Below, piece after piece: positions 17,551 through 26,422 of a stretch of 64,000 bases of DNA (position 1 is the stretch's first letter; each line of letters opens with the position of its first letter). The stretch comes from Pseudogracilibacillus sp037072025 (GTDB lineage: Bacteria > Bacillota > Bacilli > Bacillales > Amphibacillaceae). Under the pieces are notes generated by a model that worked only from the letters and a program-made list of their open reading frames with translations, searched no databases and was not told the origin of the DNA. The stretch spans positions 62,001 to 126,000 of the forward strand of contig NZ_JAXHDD010000001.1 of the NCBI RefSeq assembly GCF_037072025.1, written 5' to 3'. A program made the position numbers and the translations under genes.

Positions 17551-18266
17551 TATTTATTCTCAACCTCTAATTTATACCCGATACCCCACACCGTAACAAT
17601 CATTTTAGCGGCTTCTTTCGAAACATTTGTTAGTTTCTCACGTAATCGTTTTACATGTGTATCGACAGTTCTTAAGTCGCCAAAAAATTCATATTGCCAA
17701 ACTTCTTTTAAAAGATCTTCACGTTTGTATACTTTATCAGGTGATTGCGCTAAGAATACAAGTAGCTCATACTCTTTTGGTGTAAGCTGTATTTCCTGAT
17801 CGTTTGAAGTCACTCTATATGCATCAAGATCAATCGTTAAGTGTGGAAATACGATTAAATTATTAGAAGAACTAGAGTCATCTTGAAGATTAGAACTACT
17901 CGTCCTACGTAAAACTGCTTTCACGCGTAATACTACTTCTCTAGGACTAAATGGTTTAACAATATAATCATCTGCACCCACTTCAAACCCTTGTACACGA
18001 TTTGATTCTTCTCCTTTTGCAGTTAACATAATTACAGGAGTCATCTTTTCTTTTCTTAATTCTTTACAAACTTCAATACCATCCATTTCAGGCATCATTA
18101 TATCTAAAAGAATGACATCATAATTATTTTCAAGTGCTAGATCTAACGCTTCTCTACCATTCTCAGCTTCTTCAACAATAAAATTATCTCGTTCTAAATA
18201 CATGCGAATTAATCTTCTAATTCTTTCTTCATCATCAACAACTAACACTGTTTTATTATCATCCAT
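17550..18266 (-). CDS. resD: Response regulator ResD
   Basis: OmpR-type regulator paired with ResE. Receiver domain with acidic pocket (VVDDEE), phosphoacceptor D55 in LLDIMMPEMDG, and conserved Lys in IVKPFSPREV. The C-terminal winged helix has LTPKEYELLVFLA and VDTHVKRLREKL. 238 residues, near the usual 240. It lies downstream of resABC as in B. subtilis and probably has both an operon promoter and its own. Confidence 0.96.
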   Translation of the reverse strand: MDDNKTVLVVDDEERIRRLIRMYLERDNFIVEEAENGREALDLALENNYDVILLDIMMPEMDGIEVCKELRKEKMTPVIMLTAKGEESNRVQGFEVGADDYIVKPFSPREVVLRVKAVLRRTSSSNLQDDSSSSNNLIVFPHLTIDLDAYRVTSNDQEIQLTPKEYELLVFLAQSPDKVYKREDLLKEVWQYEFFGDLRTVDTHVKRLREKLTNVSKEAAKMIVTVWGIGYKLEVENK

Positions 18267-18350
18267 AAGAAGCAGCCTCCTCTTTTACCCATCTAACTCT
18301 AGTATAAACGAATATAGTTAAAATGTATAAATTTTAGTTACTCTCTCAGG

Positions 18351-19586
18351 CTATGCATAAGAGTGCAATCCTGCAAGCACTAGGTTAACTACAATAATAT
18401 TGAACATAATAATGGCGAATCCTATGACCGCAAGCCAAGCAGATTTCTCTCCGTGCCATCCTCGCGACAGGCGTAAATGCAAGAAAGCAGCATAAAAGAA
18501 CCATGTAATTAACGCCCATACTTCTTTAGGATCCCATCCCCAAAATCTGTCCCAAGCAATTTGCGCCCATATTGCGGCGAAGATAAGCCCCCCTAACGTG
18601 AATAGCGGAAACCCGATCGCCACCGAGCGGTACATGATTTCGTCAACGAGGTTAGGTCTCACATTTTTCAAAAATGGTTGAACCCAAGCCCCAATTCTTT
18701 TTCGAATGACAAGACGAATTATACCATAAATTATTGTACCGGATAGAATAGACCAAATGACCGTATTTAATTTTGTTGCCGCATCCTTTCCTTTCATCCA
18801 TTCTGGAATATGGATAATAGGTTTCATCTTATCCTCTGTTAGCATAACACCATGTTTAGGTCCAACAATTGCAGGTTTATTATATACTGCAATTTCTTCA
18901 GGTTTTATATTTACACGAGTTTCATCCTTGAACTTTTCGTAATTCGGTTCCTCATACTGAATTTCAGCATGATAGTCTAAAAAGTTAAAAGTTACTGAAG
19001 AAGCAACGAAACCAAGCATTAGTATTAATGTAAATAATATGAACTCTAGTCCAAATGTTTTCTTACTAAAAACAGATTGATCAATTGTTTTAATTAAATA
19101 AATTAATCCCGCTACAAAGCTAACAGCCAAAACTCCTTGCGAAAGAGATACCGTAATAACATGAATAAACAACCAATGACTCTGTAAAGACGGTACTAAT
19201 GGTGAGATTTCAGTTGGGAACATACTTGCATACGCAATGATTAACATGGCTATTGGGAGTGCAAACAAACCTAAAACACTTAGCTTATAAATAAAATAAA
19301 TGATAATAAAAGCTAGAACTAAACTCATTCCTAAAAATGTTACAAATTCAAACATATTACTAACAGGAGCATGTCCTCCTGCCGCCCAACGTGTAAAAAA
19401 GTAAATAAGTTGGGCGATAAAACCAATTATCGTCAATGTAATTGCGATTGTCCCAGCGATTCCTTTTTTCGACATATCTGTAGTTCTTTTATCTTTAATT
19501 GTTGCACCAAAGAACACAGTGGCAATTAAATAAACAATAAAAGCAGTATAAAGTGCTGTACTGCTAATACTTGTTAAATCACTCAT
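18351..19586 (-). CDS. resC: Cytochrome c biogenesis protein ResC (CcsB/CcsA family)
   Basis: Polytopic membrane protein of system II cytochrome c maturation; with ResB it exports and ligates heme. The heme-handling tryptophan-rich motif WDRFWGWDPKEVWALITW is near the C-terminus, with many membrane segments. 411 residues, near the family length. It follows resB by 11 bp and has a GGAGG site. Confidence 0.95.
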   Translation of the reverse strand: MSDLTSISSTALYTAFIVYLIATVFFGATIKDKRTTDMSKKGIAGTIAITLTIIGFIAQLIYFFTRWAAGGHAPVSNMFEFVTFLGMSLVLAFIIIYFIYKLSVLGLFALPIAMLIIAYASMFPTEISPLVPSLQSHWLFIHVITVSLSQGVLAVSFVAGLIYLIKTIDQSVFSKKTFGLEFILFTLILMLGFVASSVTFNFLDYHAEIQYEEPNYEKFKDETRVNIKPEEIAVYNKPAIVGPKHGVMLTEDKMKPIIHIPEWMKGKDAATKLNTVIWSILSGTIIYGIIRLVIRKRIGAWVQPFLKNVRPNLVDEIMYRSVAIGFPLFTLGGLIFAAIWAQIAWDRFWGWDPKEVWALITWFFYAAFLHLRLSRGWHGEKSAWLAVIGFAIIMFNIIVVNLVLAGLHSYA

Positions 19587-19597
19587 AAATAAACCTC

Positions 19598-21241
19598 CTA
19601 TACCTCTTTTTCTTCTTCTTGGTCAATGACCATTTGAATATTCGTTCCGGCTATTGCTTTTTCAATATCTTTTTTCAGACCGAACCAGTTTTTATTTGTA
19701 TGTGCGGCAAGTAATATACCTTCACCTTGTGGATTAATCCATATTCTACGATGTTGCCAGTACATTCCTTGGATTACCCCGATCATAAAAATAGCTGCAC
19801 CAAGAATAAAAAACGGTAATGTATAATCTTGACGAACAGTGATCCCACTAGCATAGCGCATTTCAAAATCTACGATGCCTAGTTTATATTTATTTTCGCC
19901 AGTAGCATCTATATTTTTACCTATTCCTACGAAACTAATCTCTCCTTTTTCTTCATCTGGAGGGAAGACATTAAAAACAAATGCCGGATTTCTTGGAAAC
20001 TTAGAAACTGAGCGCGGCTCTCCATCTTCCAAAACATAATCCGGATAGTATTGACTTACCTGGATCTTTATACCATTTTCAAGTTCATAAGTCTCATCAG
20101 GCGATGTTAAATCAACTGTTATTTCACCTAGAGAATTCTGGTCTTCATCTGCTGTTTCATATAGTTTAAATTTCATTTTTGAAAATTCATTTTCCTGGAA
20201 ACCAGACTGGTATAATGTATAACCGTCTATTTTCAATGGAGCATTTAATTGGATGGAGCTCTCTGTAACTTTCTCCAACTCTGGTTCCTTACCAACAACT
20301 GTTTCGCCTACCGTTTTATAGATTATTAAATCTGTTTGATAATTTTTATGTACTTGTTCCCCCATTCTTTCCATTGCATCTTTATAACGTTCATCATCTT
20401 CCTCATATACTTCTAATAAAAAACGTTTATTTTCAATGTAATATTCATTATTTGTTCCAGGGATAACTTTTTGTTCTCCTTCTCTCACCCAAACATATTC
20501 ATCTAAATAAAAAAATGGAGTCATTCGAAGAATAGCTGCAATAAGAATGATAATCAATCCAATATGGTTTACATAAGGACCCCAACGAGAAAATCTATTT
20601 TTTTCAGCTAATATATTTCCATCTTTATTCACAATATTGTATCGTTGTTTTTTTAGTCTGCTTACTAATGTTTCTTTCTCTTCTTTTGATACAACTGCCG
20701 TATTACTGTAAAGTCGTTGTCTGCTTAAAAATGAATTATGCCGTTTAGGTTGCTGTATTTTTAATGCTCGATACAACGGGACAAAGCGATCAATACTACA
20801 GATGACTAGTGATATTCCAATAAGAGCAATTAAAATCATATACCACCAGGAACTGTATAATTCATGAAATCCAAGTTGATAATAAATTTTCCCTATAAGT
20901 CCATACCAATCTTCATAAAAAACAGCCGGATCACGGTTCTCGGCTTCAGGCGGAATAAACTGTTCTTGAGGAAATATTGTTCCAATTCCCGAGGCTATTA
21001 GTGCGATAACGATCAGCATTACTCCCACCTTCACAGATGAGAAAAAATTCCATATCTTATCGACAATTGTCCGATTATATGTTTGTGATCTTCTTGCTGT
21101 TCCATCATAGCGCATATTAAGCAGCTTAGTTTTATCATTTCCATCTATATGTTGGTTTCCTTCAATCGGTTTACCACATGACTCACAAAGAATGGTGCCC
21201 TCAGGGTTCACGTGTCCGCATTCACACTTAAGCTTGTCCAT
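19598..21241 (-). CDS. resB: Cytochrome c biogenesis protein ResB
   Basis: ResB/Ccs1 partner of ResC in system II heme ligation. The 547 residues start with a short zinc-ribbon-like segment (CECGH...CESCGK), then membrane segments around 70-90 and 130-150, one near 210-235, a large extracytoplasmic domain, and a final membrane segment with the sequence FFILGAAIFMIGVIQGMYW. Located between resA and resC as in B. subtilis. Confidence 0.95.
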   Translation of the reverse strand: MDKLKCECGHVNPEGTILCESCGKPIEGNQHIDGNDKTKLLNMRYDGTARRSQTYNRTIVDKIWNFFSSVKVGVMLIVIALIASGIGTIFPQEQFIPPEAENRDPAVFYEDWYGLIGKIYYQLGFHELYSSWWYMILIALIGISLVICSIDRFVPLYRALKIQQPKRHNSFLSRQRLYSNTAVVSKEEKETLVSRLKKQRYNIVNKDGNILAEKNRFSRWGPYVNHIGLIIILIAAILRMTPFFYLDEYVWVREGEQKVIPGTNNEYYIENKRFLLEVYEEDDERYKDAMERMGEQVHKNYQTDLIIYKTVGETVVGKEPELEKVTESSIQLNAPLKIDGYTLYQSGFQENEFSKMKFKLYETADEDQNSLGEITVDLTSPDETYELENGIKIQVSQYYPDYVLEDGEPRSVSKFPRNPAFVFNVFPPDEEKGEISFVGIGKNIDATGENKYKLGIVDFEMRYASGITVRQDYTLPFFILGAAIFMIGVIQGMYWQHRRIWINPQGEGILLAAHTNKNWFGLKKDIEKAIAGTNIQMVIDQEEEKEV

Positions 21242-21271
21242 CTAAATCCCTCACTATTAGAATATCAAATA

Positions 21272-21838
21272 CTATGGTTGTATTTCTTTAAAGTGCTCTT
21301 CTAACGTATCAAGTGTTAAAGCACCTGCAACTCTCTCTACAATTTCACCTTCTGGATTAATGAAAAAAGTACTAGGTATAGGACCCACACTGTATAAATC
21401 CATTACTTCGCTTTTTGTATCGTGAACAACTGGAAAAGTTAAATCGTATTTATCGATAAATTGGTGTATTACTAGTTCACTTGTATCAAGGTTAACTGTA
21501 ACAATTTCTACATCATCTTTATATTTTGGATACAATTCCTCCATATAAGGCATCTCAGCTTCACATGGTTTGCAATATGTTGCCCAAAAATTCAACATTA
21601 CACCTTTACCTTCAAAATCACTTAGGCGAATTTTTTCCACGTCATTATTCTTATTTATCTGAACTAACTCAAAATCAGGTGCTTTATCCCCGACTTGATA
21701 AATTTCCTTATCTTTATTTAGATTCGTTACTAATGCAAACACGACGGCCGCAAGTAATATTGCTAATACAATCGTTCTAAAAATAAAACGTTTTTTCATT
21801 TTATTCTGTTTGTTTTTTCGTGCTTCATCTAGAACCAT
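21272..21838 (-). CDS. resA: Thiol-disulfide oxidoreductase ResA
   Basis: Membrane-anchored thioredoxin-like protein that reduces apocytochrome c cysteines. The 188 residues have an N-terminal anchor (about 16-38) and a thioredoxin fold with active site WATYCKPC (Cys89, Cys92) plus the cis-Pro VGPIPSTFFI. B. subtilis ResA has CEPC; the Lys in place of Glu may shift its redox properties. The start is ATG 21838 because GGGAGTG lies upstream; a TTG 15 nt earlier is rejected. First gene of the res operon. Confidence 0.94.
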   Translation of the reverse strand: MVLDEARKNKQNKMKKRFIFRTIVLAILLAAVVFALVTNLNKDKEIYQVGDKAPDFELVQINKNNDVEKIRLSDFEGKGVMLNFWATYCKPCEAEMPYMEELYPKYKDDVEIVTVNLDTSELVIHQFIDKYDLTFPVVHDTKSEVMDLYSVGPIPSTFFINPEGEIVERVAGALTLDTLEEHFKEIQP

Positions 21839-21889
21839 GTTGATCACTCCCAAAACACATTATAACATTTATTAGATTGTAATATTTGT

Positions 21890-22633
21890 CTATTGTTTAA
21901 CATTTTTACTAGCTAGTGTCGTTAATTGATGAATTTCTTGCCTTGTTAAATGTCGATATTTACCTGGCTGTAGCTGATGTACAGTGATTGGGCCGTATTT
22001 TTCTCTTTTTAATTTTGTAACAGGATGTCCAATTTGCTCCATCATCCTTCTAATATGTCTGTTTTTCCCTTCATATAGCACTAACTCCAAAACCATTGTT
22101 TGTTTTCTTTTATCTACGGAAATAACTTTATAATTAACAGCCTTTAATAAATCGTTTTTATCCTTCACACCTTTTACTAATTGATTTAATGATTCTTTCT
22201 TTGGTATACCCTTAATTTTAGCTATATACACTTTCTCAATTTCATGTTTGGGATGCATTAAAAGATGAGCAAAATCACCATCATTGGTTAGTAATAAGAC
22301 ACCGGACGTATTATAATCTAAACGACCGATCGGAAAAATTCGTTCAGGAATACTTTCCATTAAATCAATAACCGTCTCTCTATCTTTATCATCCTTAACT
22401 GATGTAATATATCCTCTAGGTTTATATAAAACATAATAGACGAGCTTTTCTTTTTCTAGGGGGATTTCATCAACGGTAATCTCATCTTTTTGAGAAACTT
22501 TTGTACCTAATCTTGTAATCACCTTGTTATTGACTTTAACTCTTCCATCAAGTATTAAATCTTCTGCTTTTCTTCGTGAAGTTAGTCCACTCTGTGCAAT
22601 CACTTTCTGTAACCTTTCAAAATTCGTCATCAT
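21890..22633 (-). CDS. rluB: 23S rRNA pseudouridine synthase RluB
   Basis: 247 residues with an N-terminal S4 RNA-binding domain (LQKVIAQSGLTSRRKAEDLI) and an RsuA/RluB catalytic domain with GRLDYNTSGVLLLTNDG, where the Asp is catalytic. The KNRHIRRM motif is also present. It modifies position 2605-type uridine in 23S rRNA (E. coli numbering) by family knowledge. It lies 51 bp upstream of resA and shares strand, so it may be read into the res operon. Confidence 0.93.
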   Translation of the reverse strand: MMTNFERLQKVIAQSGLTSRRKAEDLILDGRVKVNNKVITRLGTKVSQKDEITVDEIPLEKEKLVYYVLYKPRGYITSVKDDKDRETVIDLMESIPERIFPIGRLDYNTSGVLLLTNDGDFAHLLMHPKHEIEKVYIAKIKGIPKKESLNQLVKGVKDKNDLLKAVNYKVISVDKRKQTMVLELVLYEGKNRHIRRMMEQIGHPVTKLKREKYGPITVHQLQPGKYRHLTRQEIHQLTTLASKNVKQ

Positions 22634-22823
22634 ATCACCATTTTTTTCCTTTAGTATGTATTATGTATATATTGAGGAAATTCAAACATATATTTATATC
22701 TGTTAAGCCTTAATTAATAATAGCACCTAAAAAGAAGGAAGAAAAGTGAAAGAAACCAGCCACTCAAGGAAGAACAGTGATTTAACTTTGAAAACATATA
22801 AATAACTTAGCAAACAACAAAAA

Positions 22824-22845
22824 AGCGTTAAAACTAATTAACGCT
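22824..22845 (-). terminator. spmB: Terminator of the dacB-spmA-spmB operon
   Basis: AGCGTTAA / TTAACGCT with a 6-nt loop, then TTTTTT on the minus strand. It overlaps the spmB TAG stop codon and separates the sporulation operon from rluB. Confidence 0.85.
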
Positions 22846-23374
22846 AGCCAAACACTAGTTTAACAATTATGATAGAAGCGGAAATACCAACTATATCAGC
22901 CAACAGACCAACTTTTAGTGCATATCGCATTTTTTGAATACCTACTGCTCCAAAGTAAATGGTTAAAATATAAAGGGTTGTATCTGTACTTCCTTGCATC
23001 GTTGCTGCAAGTCGTCCTATAAATGAATCTGGTCCATAATGTTGGGTTAACTCCGTTGTCATTCCTAAAGCTGCCGTGCCTGAGATTGGACGAATGAGTG
23101 CAAGTGGAAGTATCTCAGGTGGTATACCAAACCAAACTAAAAATGGTGTAATTAGTTCTATAAAAGCTTCTAATGCTCCGGAACTTCTGAGTATCGAAAT
23201 AGAAACAATCATTCCGAGGAGGAAAGGAAGTAAGGAAAATGCCATTTGTATTCCTTCTTTTCCTCCTTCAACAAATAACTCATATGAAGGTAATTTTTTA
23301 TATGTAGCAACAAGCAACACGATTAAAATAAAACAAGGAATAATATAAGCACTAATTGATGTTAGATAACCCAT
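22844..23374 (-). CDS. spmB: Spore maturation protein B
   Basis: Polytopic membrane protein of 176 residues with nucleoside-transporter gate-like motifs (SLLPFLLGMIV; LIRPISGTAALGM). With SpmA it is needed for full core dehydration of spores. It overlaps the end of spmA by a single base. Probably transcribed in the mother cell with dacB. Confidence 0.95.
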   Translation of the reverse strand: MGYLTSISAYIIPCFILIVLLVATYKKLPSYELFVEGGKEGIQMAFSLLPFLLGMIVSISILRSSGALEAFIELITPFLVWFGIPPEILPLALIRPISGTAALGMTTELTQHYGPDSFIGRLAATMQGSTDTTLYILTIYFGAVGIQKMRYALKVGLLADIVGISASIIIVKLVFG

Positions 23375-23964
23375 TACGATCCCTCTTTATCTTTAGAAGT
23401 ATGATAAAAAAGTCGGTCGAACAGAATTGCGGACAATGTAGCAATAAAGGAAACTATAATTGTCGTACCCACAATTTCTGTCGGTGCCAAGGAATTATAT
23501 TGCATCCGGATAGCAATTACAGTAGTCGGTATTAATGTTAGACCTGATGTATTTAGGGCTAAGAAAGTAATCATTGACCTAGATGCAACTGGCGAATCGC
23601 TTAACTTTTTCATTTCTTCCATCGCTTTTAGCCCCATTGGAGTTGCTGCATTACCAAGGCCAAATAGATTGGCAGTTATGTTTGATACAATATAACCAAT
23701 TGCTGGATGATCCTTCGGTATTTCTGGGAAAAGTCTATAAATTATCGGTCGAAAAATTTTTGCCAAAATAGTTAAAATTCCAGCTTCTTGAGCAATTTTC
23801 ATGATCCCTAACCAGAAGACTAAAATACTTATTAACCCTATTGATAGAGTCACAGCTTCGTTTGCACTTTCGAATAAAGCTTTATTTACATCTTCCATTG
23901 TCCCATTAAACAAAGCATACACGATACCAATAATAGCCATTAACGCCCAAATTAAATTAACCAT
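23374..23964 (-). CDS. spmA: Spore maturation protein A
   Basis: About 196 residues, polytopic, with LFGLGNAATPMGLKAMEEM and LALNTSGLTLIPTTVI, both typical of SpmA. The start is taken at ATG 23964, which overlaps dacB by 8 bp; a TTG 9 nt upstream is possible. Works with SpmB; the transported solute, if any, is unknown. Confidence 0.94.
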   Translation of the reverse strand: MVNLIWALMAIIGIVYALFNGTMEDVNKALFESANEAVTLSIGLISILVFWLGIMKIAQEAGILTILAKIFRPIIYRLFPEIPKDHPAIGYIVSNITANLFGLGNAATPMGLKAMEEMKKLSDSPVASRSMITFLALNTSGLTLIPTTVIAIRMQYNSLAPTEIVGTTIIVSFIATLSAILFDRLFYHTSKDKEGS

Positions 23965-25072
23965 CGGAATCAAACCTGATTATATTGTTAAAAGCATGTA
24001 GAATTTGTTCCCAAAATGATTCCTTATTAGAAGCGGTGTAATAAACAGGTACTTCTAATATGTTCTCATCATTTATATAATAGATGATTGTCCCCATTTT
24101 ACTGTCAGAAGGTGCTGATTCACTTGACAAATGTTTAATGAAAGCTTTTTTTCTTAATTCTGTAAGTTCATCTTTCCGAAGCGGGTAGAGTATATCCTCT
24201 TTGATTAAGCCAGTTAGGAATGTTTCTTCTGATACAAATGTTCTCTTTCCTTCACTTTCTAATTTCACTAATTTATGTTCATTAAAGCCATATTCAAATA
24301 AGGCTGTATGGTCGTTCCAATCATCGGGACCATTTAATGTAACAGCAATCAATGACAATTTCTTATCTGAGGCAGTTGTTACAAGTGTCCGCCCTGCTTT
24401 TTTTGTATATCCAGTTTTTCCCCCAGTACAGTGTTCGTAATATTGTGTTAGTAATTTGTTTTTATTTCTCCATTTATATGTCCGATTGTCTGAAAGATAA
24501 TCTTCTGTTCCGGATATTTTTTTAAATGTTTCGTTTCCTATTGCATATCTCATTAAAATTGCAATATCGTAAGCGGAGGAATAATGCCCATCTTCATCTA
24601 ATCCATGAGGATTTTTAAAGTTTGTGTTTGTCATACCTAAATACTTAGCTTTTTCATTCATTAGAAAGGCGAAACCTTCTTCACTTCCCCCTATATGTTC
24701 GGCAATCGCAACCGCCGCATCATTTCCTGATCTAAGCATAAGACCGTATAGTAAATCTTCTAAAGACATTTTTTCATTTTTTTGTAAATAAATTGATGAA
24801 CCTTCCGTATGTATCGCATTATTACTAGCTTTCACCTTTTCTTTTAAATCGCCTTGTTCGATAGCAATAATGGCAGTCATTACTTTTGTAATACTTGCGA
24901 CGGGTTTTCTTTCATGTGCTTGTTTTTCAAATAAAATCCTACCAGAAGTTTCTTCAATCAAGACAGCATTATTTGCTGAAACAGAAATATCTTCCATAGA
25001 TTGTCCATTTGCAGGGAATAAAAAAAATAATATAAATAATAGAATAGTGGCACGAACAATAAATAGGCGCAT
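23957..25072 (-). CDS. dacB: Sporulation D-alanyl-D-alanine carboxypeptidase DacB
   Basis: Secreted penicillin-binding protein of class C that limits cross-linking of spore cortex. The 371 residues have a signal peptide (about 1-24), the active-site SITK, SGN, and KTGYTKKAGR motifs of the SxxK/SxN/KTG triad. The C-terminal region ends with a short amphipathic stretch. It heads the dacB-spmA-spmB operon as in B. subtilis and has a sigma E-like promoter upstream. Distinguished from DacF by position. Confidence 0.94.
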   Translation of the reverse strand: MRLFIVRATILLFILFFLFPANGQSMEDISVSANNAVLIEETSGRILFEKQAHERKPVASITKVMTAIIAIEQGDLKEKVKASNNAIHTEGSSIYLQKNEKMSLEDLLYGLMLRSGNDAAVAIAEHIGGSEEGFAFLMNEKAKYLGMTNTNFKNPHGLDEDGHYSSAYDIAILMRYAIGNETFKKISGTEDYLSDNRTYKWRNKNKLLTQYYEHCTGGKTGYTKKAGRTLVTTASDKKLSLIAVTLNGPDDWNDHTALFEYGFNEHKLVKLESEGKRTFVSEETFLTGLIKEDILYPLRKDELTELRKKAFIKHLSSESAPSDSKMGTIIYYINDENILEVPVYYTASNKESFWEQILHAFNNIIRFDSDG

Positions 25073-25102
25073 AAAATTCCTCCTATCCAGTGGATATAGT
25101 CT

Positions 25103-25130
25103 ATTTTATGCGCCAAGCTATCACATATGA
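25103..25130 (-). promoter_or_regulatory. Candidate sigma E promoter of dacB-spmA-spmB
   Basis: On the minus strand TCATATG (25124-25130), a 13-bp spacer, and CATAAAAT (25103-25110), close to the sigma E pattern kmATATT/CATACAmT. It lies 30 bp before the dacB ATG. Mother-cell expression of this operon is known in B. subtilis. Confidence 0.6.
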
Positions 25131-25156
25131 TTATTTCTTATAGCCCTTTTCGTAAT

Positions 25157-25406
25157 TATAGAGGATGTTCAAAAAGTCCTGTAAAAATGACGCTGCGAAT
25201 TTCTTCGTTGGCTTGTTTCTCCGCTCCTTGAAAAAGGAAAGCACTTTTTCTGCGTGCTAGAAGCGTTTCCTTGGAAAAGAAGAGCACTTTTCCTGCGTGC
25301 CAGATCTTTGCTCATGTATCTAAATGCATACATTCCGCTACTCGAAACTGCTCCGCCTCGAACTTCTTGGTCCTTTTTATCCTCCTTTTTTGAACACGCA
25401 CTTATA
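25157..25406. repeat. Second interspersed repeat family, copy 1
   Basis: 250 bp running from TTATAGAGGATGTTCAAAA to TTTTTTGAACACGCACTTATA; the ends are imperfect inverted repeats sharing TGTTCAAAA. The interior contains CATGTATCTAAATGCATAC and CCGCCTCGAACTTCTTGG, both also in the copy starting at 60999. Two about 43-bp internal near-repeats (AGCACTTTTTCTGCGTGC and AGCACTTTTCCTGCGTGC) are special to this copy. No coding potential. It lies 24 bp from the next repeat. Confidence 0.8.
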
Positions 25407-25430
25407 GTTACTCTTATTAATAGTTGAAGG

Positions 25431-25793
25431 AAACTGTGCAGTAGTGAAAATTTTACTACTAACGAAATGTAGACAAGTTACAAAGTGGAATACCGCTGCG
25501 GAAATGCACTGCGCTTTCCGTGGGCGGCTGATGAGCCCCTTCGTGCTACGCACTCGTGTCTCACCTAGGCCTATCCTCCCACAGGAGTCTCCGTGTATTT
25601 CCTTCGCTGGAAGGATACATGTTTTTCCAACTAGCGTAAGCAGAATACGTAGACTCCTGCGGGAACAGCAAACGGTTTTCGATGTGACGAACGATAGTGG
25701 CAGTCCCACGTGTCCGAAGACCCCGCAGCGGTATTTACATCGCAACTTTGTTTGATATTTACAAAGAAAATTACTCAAGTTACGTCACAGTTT
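25431..25793. repeat. GC-rich repeat with AAACTGTGCAGTA ends, copy A
   Basis: 363 bp, far more GC-rich than its surroundings. Left end AAACTGTGCAGTA (25431-25443), right end TACGTCACAGTTT (25781-25793) followed by TATGG. Nested inverted repeats lie inside: AATACCGCTGCG (25489-25500) against CGCAGCGGTATT (25724-25735), and an imperfect long stem with CAGGAGTCT on one arm and AGACTCCTG on the other. The middle reads GGGCGGCTGATGAGCC. The copy at 36088 shares nearly all of this in the same orientation. Apparent open frames in it are not credible genes. Confidence 0.85.
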
Positions 25794-25854
25794 ATGGAAC
25801 TAGCGGATTAACAATTATGTTTTAAATTAATTTTTTTATATAATCCATCATTTC

Positions 25855-26421
25855 TTACCGGTTAAAAAATAAATCCGCTTCTTGTTCAATCACACTTTTA
25901 TCAATTTCATCTGGCAATGGCGGCAGATCATTGATCGAAGAAAGTCCAAAATAAGTTAAAAATTCTTTCGTAGTTCCGAATAGTTTGGGACGACCTATAC
26001 CTTCTTTCCTTCCTACACATTCAACCAGAGATCTAGCCAGTAGTGTTTGCACAGCATAATCACTATTTACTCCTCTAATTTCTTCAATTTCTACCCTTGT
26101 AATTGGTTGTTTATAAGCAATTATCGCTAATGTTTCTAATACTGCTTGCGACATTCTAGTAGAGCGTGGACTTTGTAGGAGTTTCTTATAATATTCATTA
26201 TGTTCTGGCTTCGTAGTTAAATGAAAAACTTCATTTGATTGGATAATTGTTATCCCACGGTTTTCATGTTCATAATCAAATTGTAATTCTTCTATTAAAT
26301 GTTGCACTGTTTCCTCGGCAACTTCTATAACTTTCGCAATTTGTTTAATCGTAATTCCTTCGTCTCCACTTGCAAAAAGTAATCCTTCCGTAATTCCTTT
26401 ATATTTTATTTCTTTAACCAC
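25855..26421 (-). CDS. scpB: Segregation and condensation protein B
   Basis: Winged-helix kleisin-associated subunit of the SMC-ScpAB condensin. 188 residues with EGLLFASGDEGITIKQIA, QAVLETLAIIAYKQPITR, and GIGRPKLFGTTKEFL, all hallmarks of ScpB. It starts at GTG 26421 with TTGGAGGC as ribosome site, which lies inside the scpA 3' end, so translation is coupled. Confidence 0.95.
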   Translation of the reverse strand: MVKEIKYKGITEGLLFASGDEGITIKQIAKVIEVAEETVQHLIEELQFDYEHENRGITIIQSNEVFHLTTKPEHNEYYKKLLQSPRSTRMSQAVLETLAIIAYKQPITRVEIEEIRGVNSDYAVQTLLARSLVECVGRKEGIGRPKLFGTTKEFLTYFGLSSINDLPPLPDEIDKSVIEQEADLFFNR

Positions 26422-26422
26422 T

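Noticed and set aside
24201..24440. Plus-strand frames across dacB, and similar ones across scpA, rny and other genes
   Set aside because: Opposite-strand shadows without ribosome sites or similarity.
25506..25545. CTGATGAG in the repeat core, reminiscent of a hammerhead ribozyme
   Set aside because: The required GAAA after stem II and a cleavable third junction strand are not at the right places on either strand in any of the three copies.
25377..25778. 133-codon minus-strand open frame over the GC-rich repeat, with similar frames at 36233-36463 and 60456-60716
   Set aside because: These follow the repeat, not a gene: the frame breaks between copies, there is no ribosome site, and composition is that of the non-coding GC-rich repeat.
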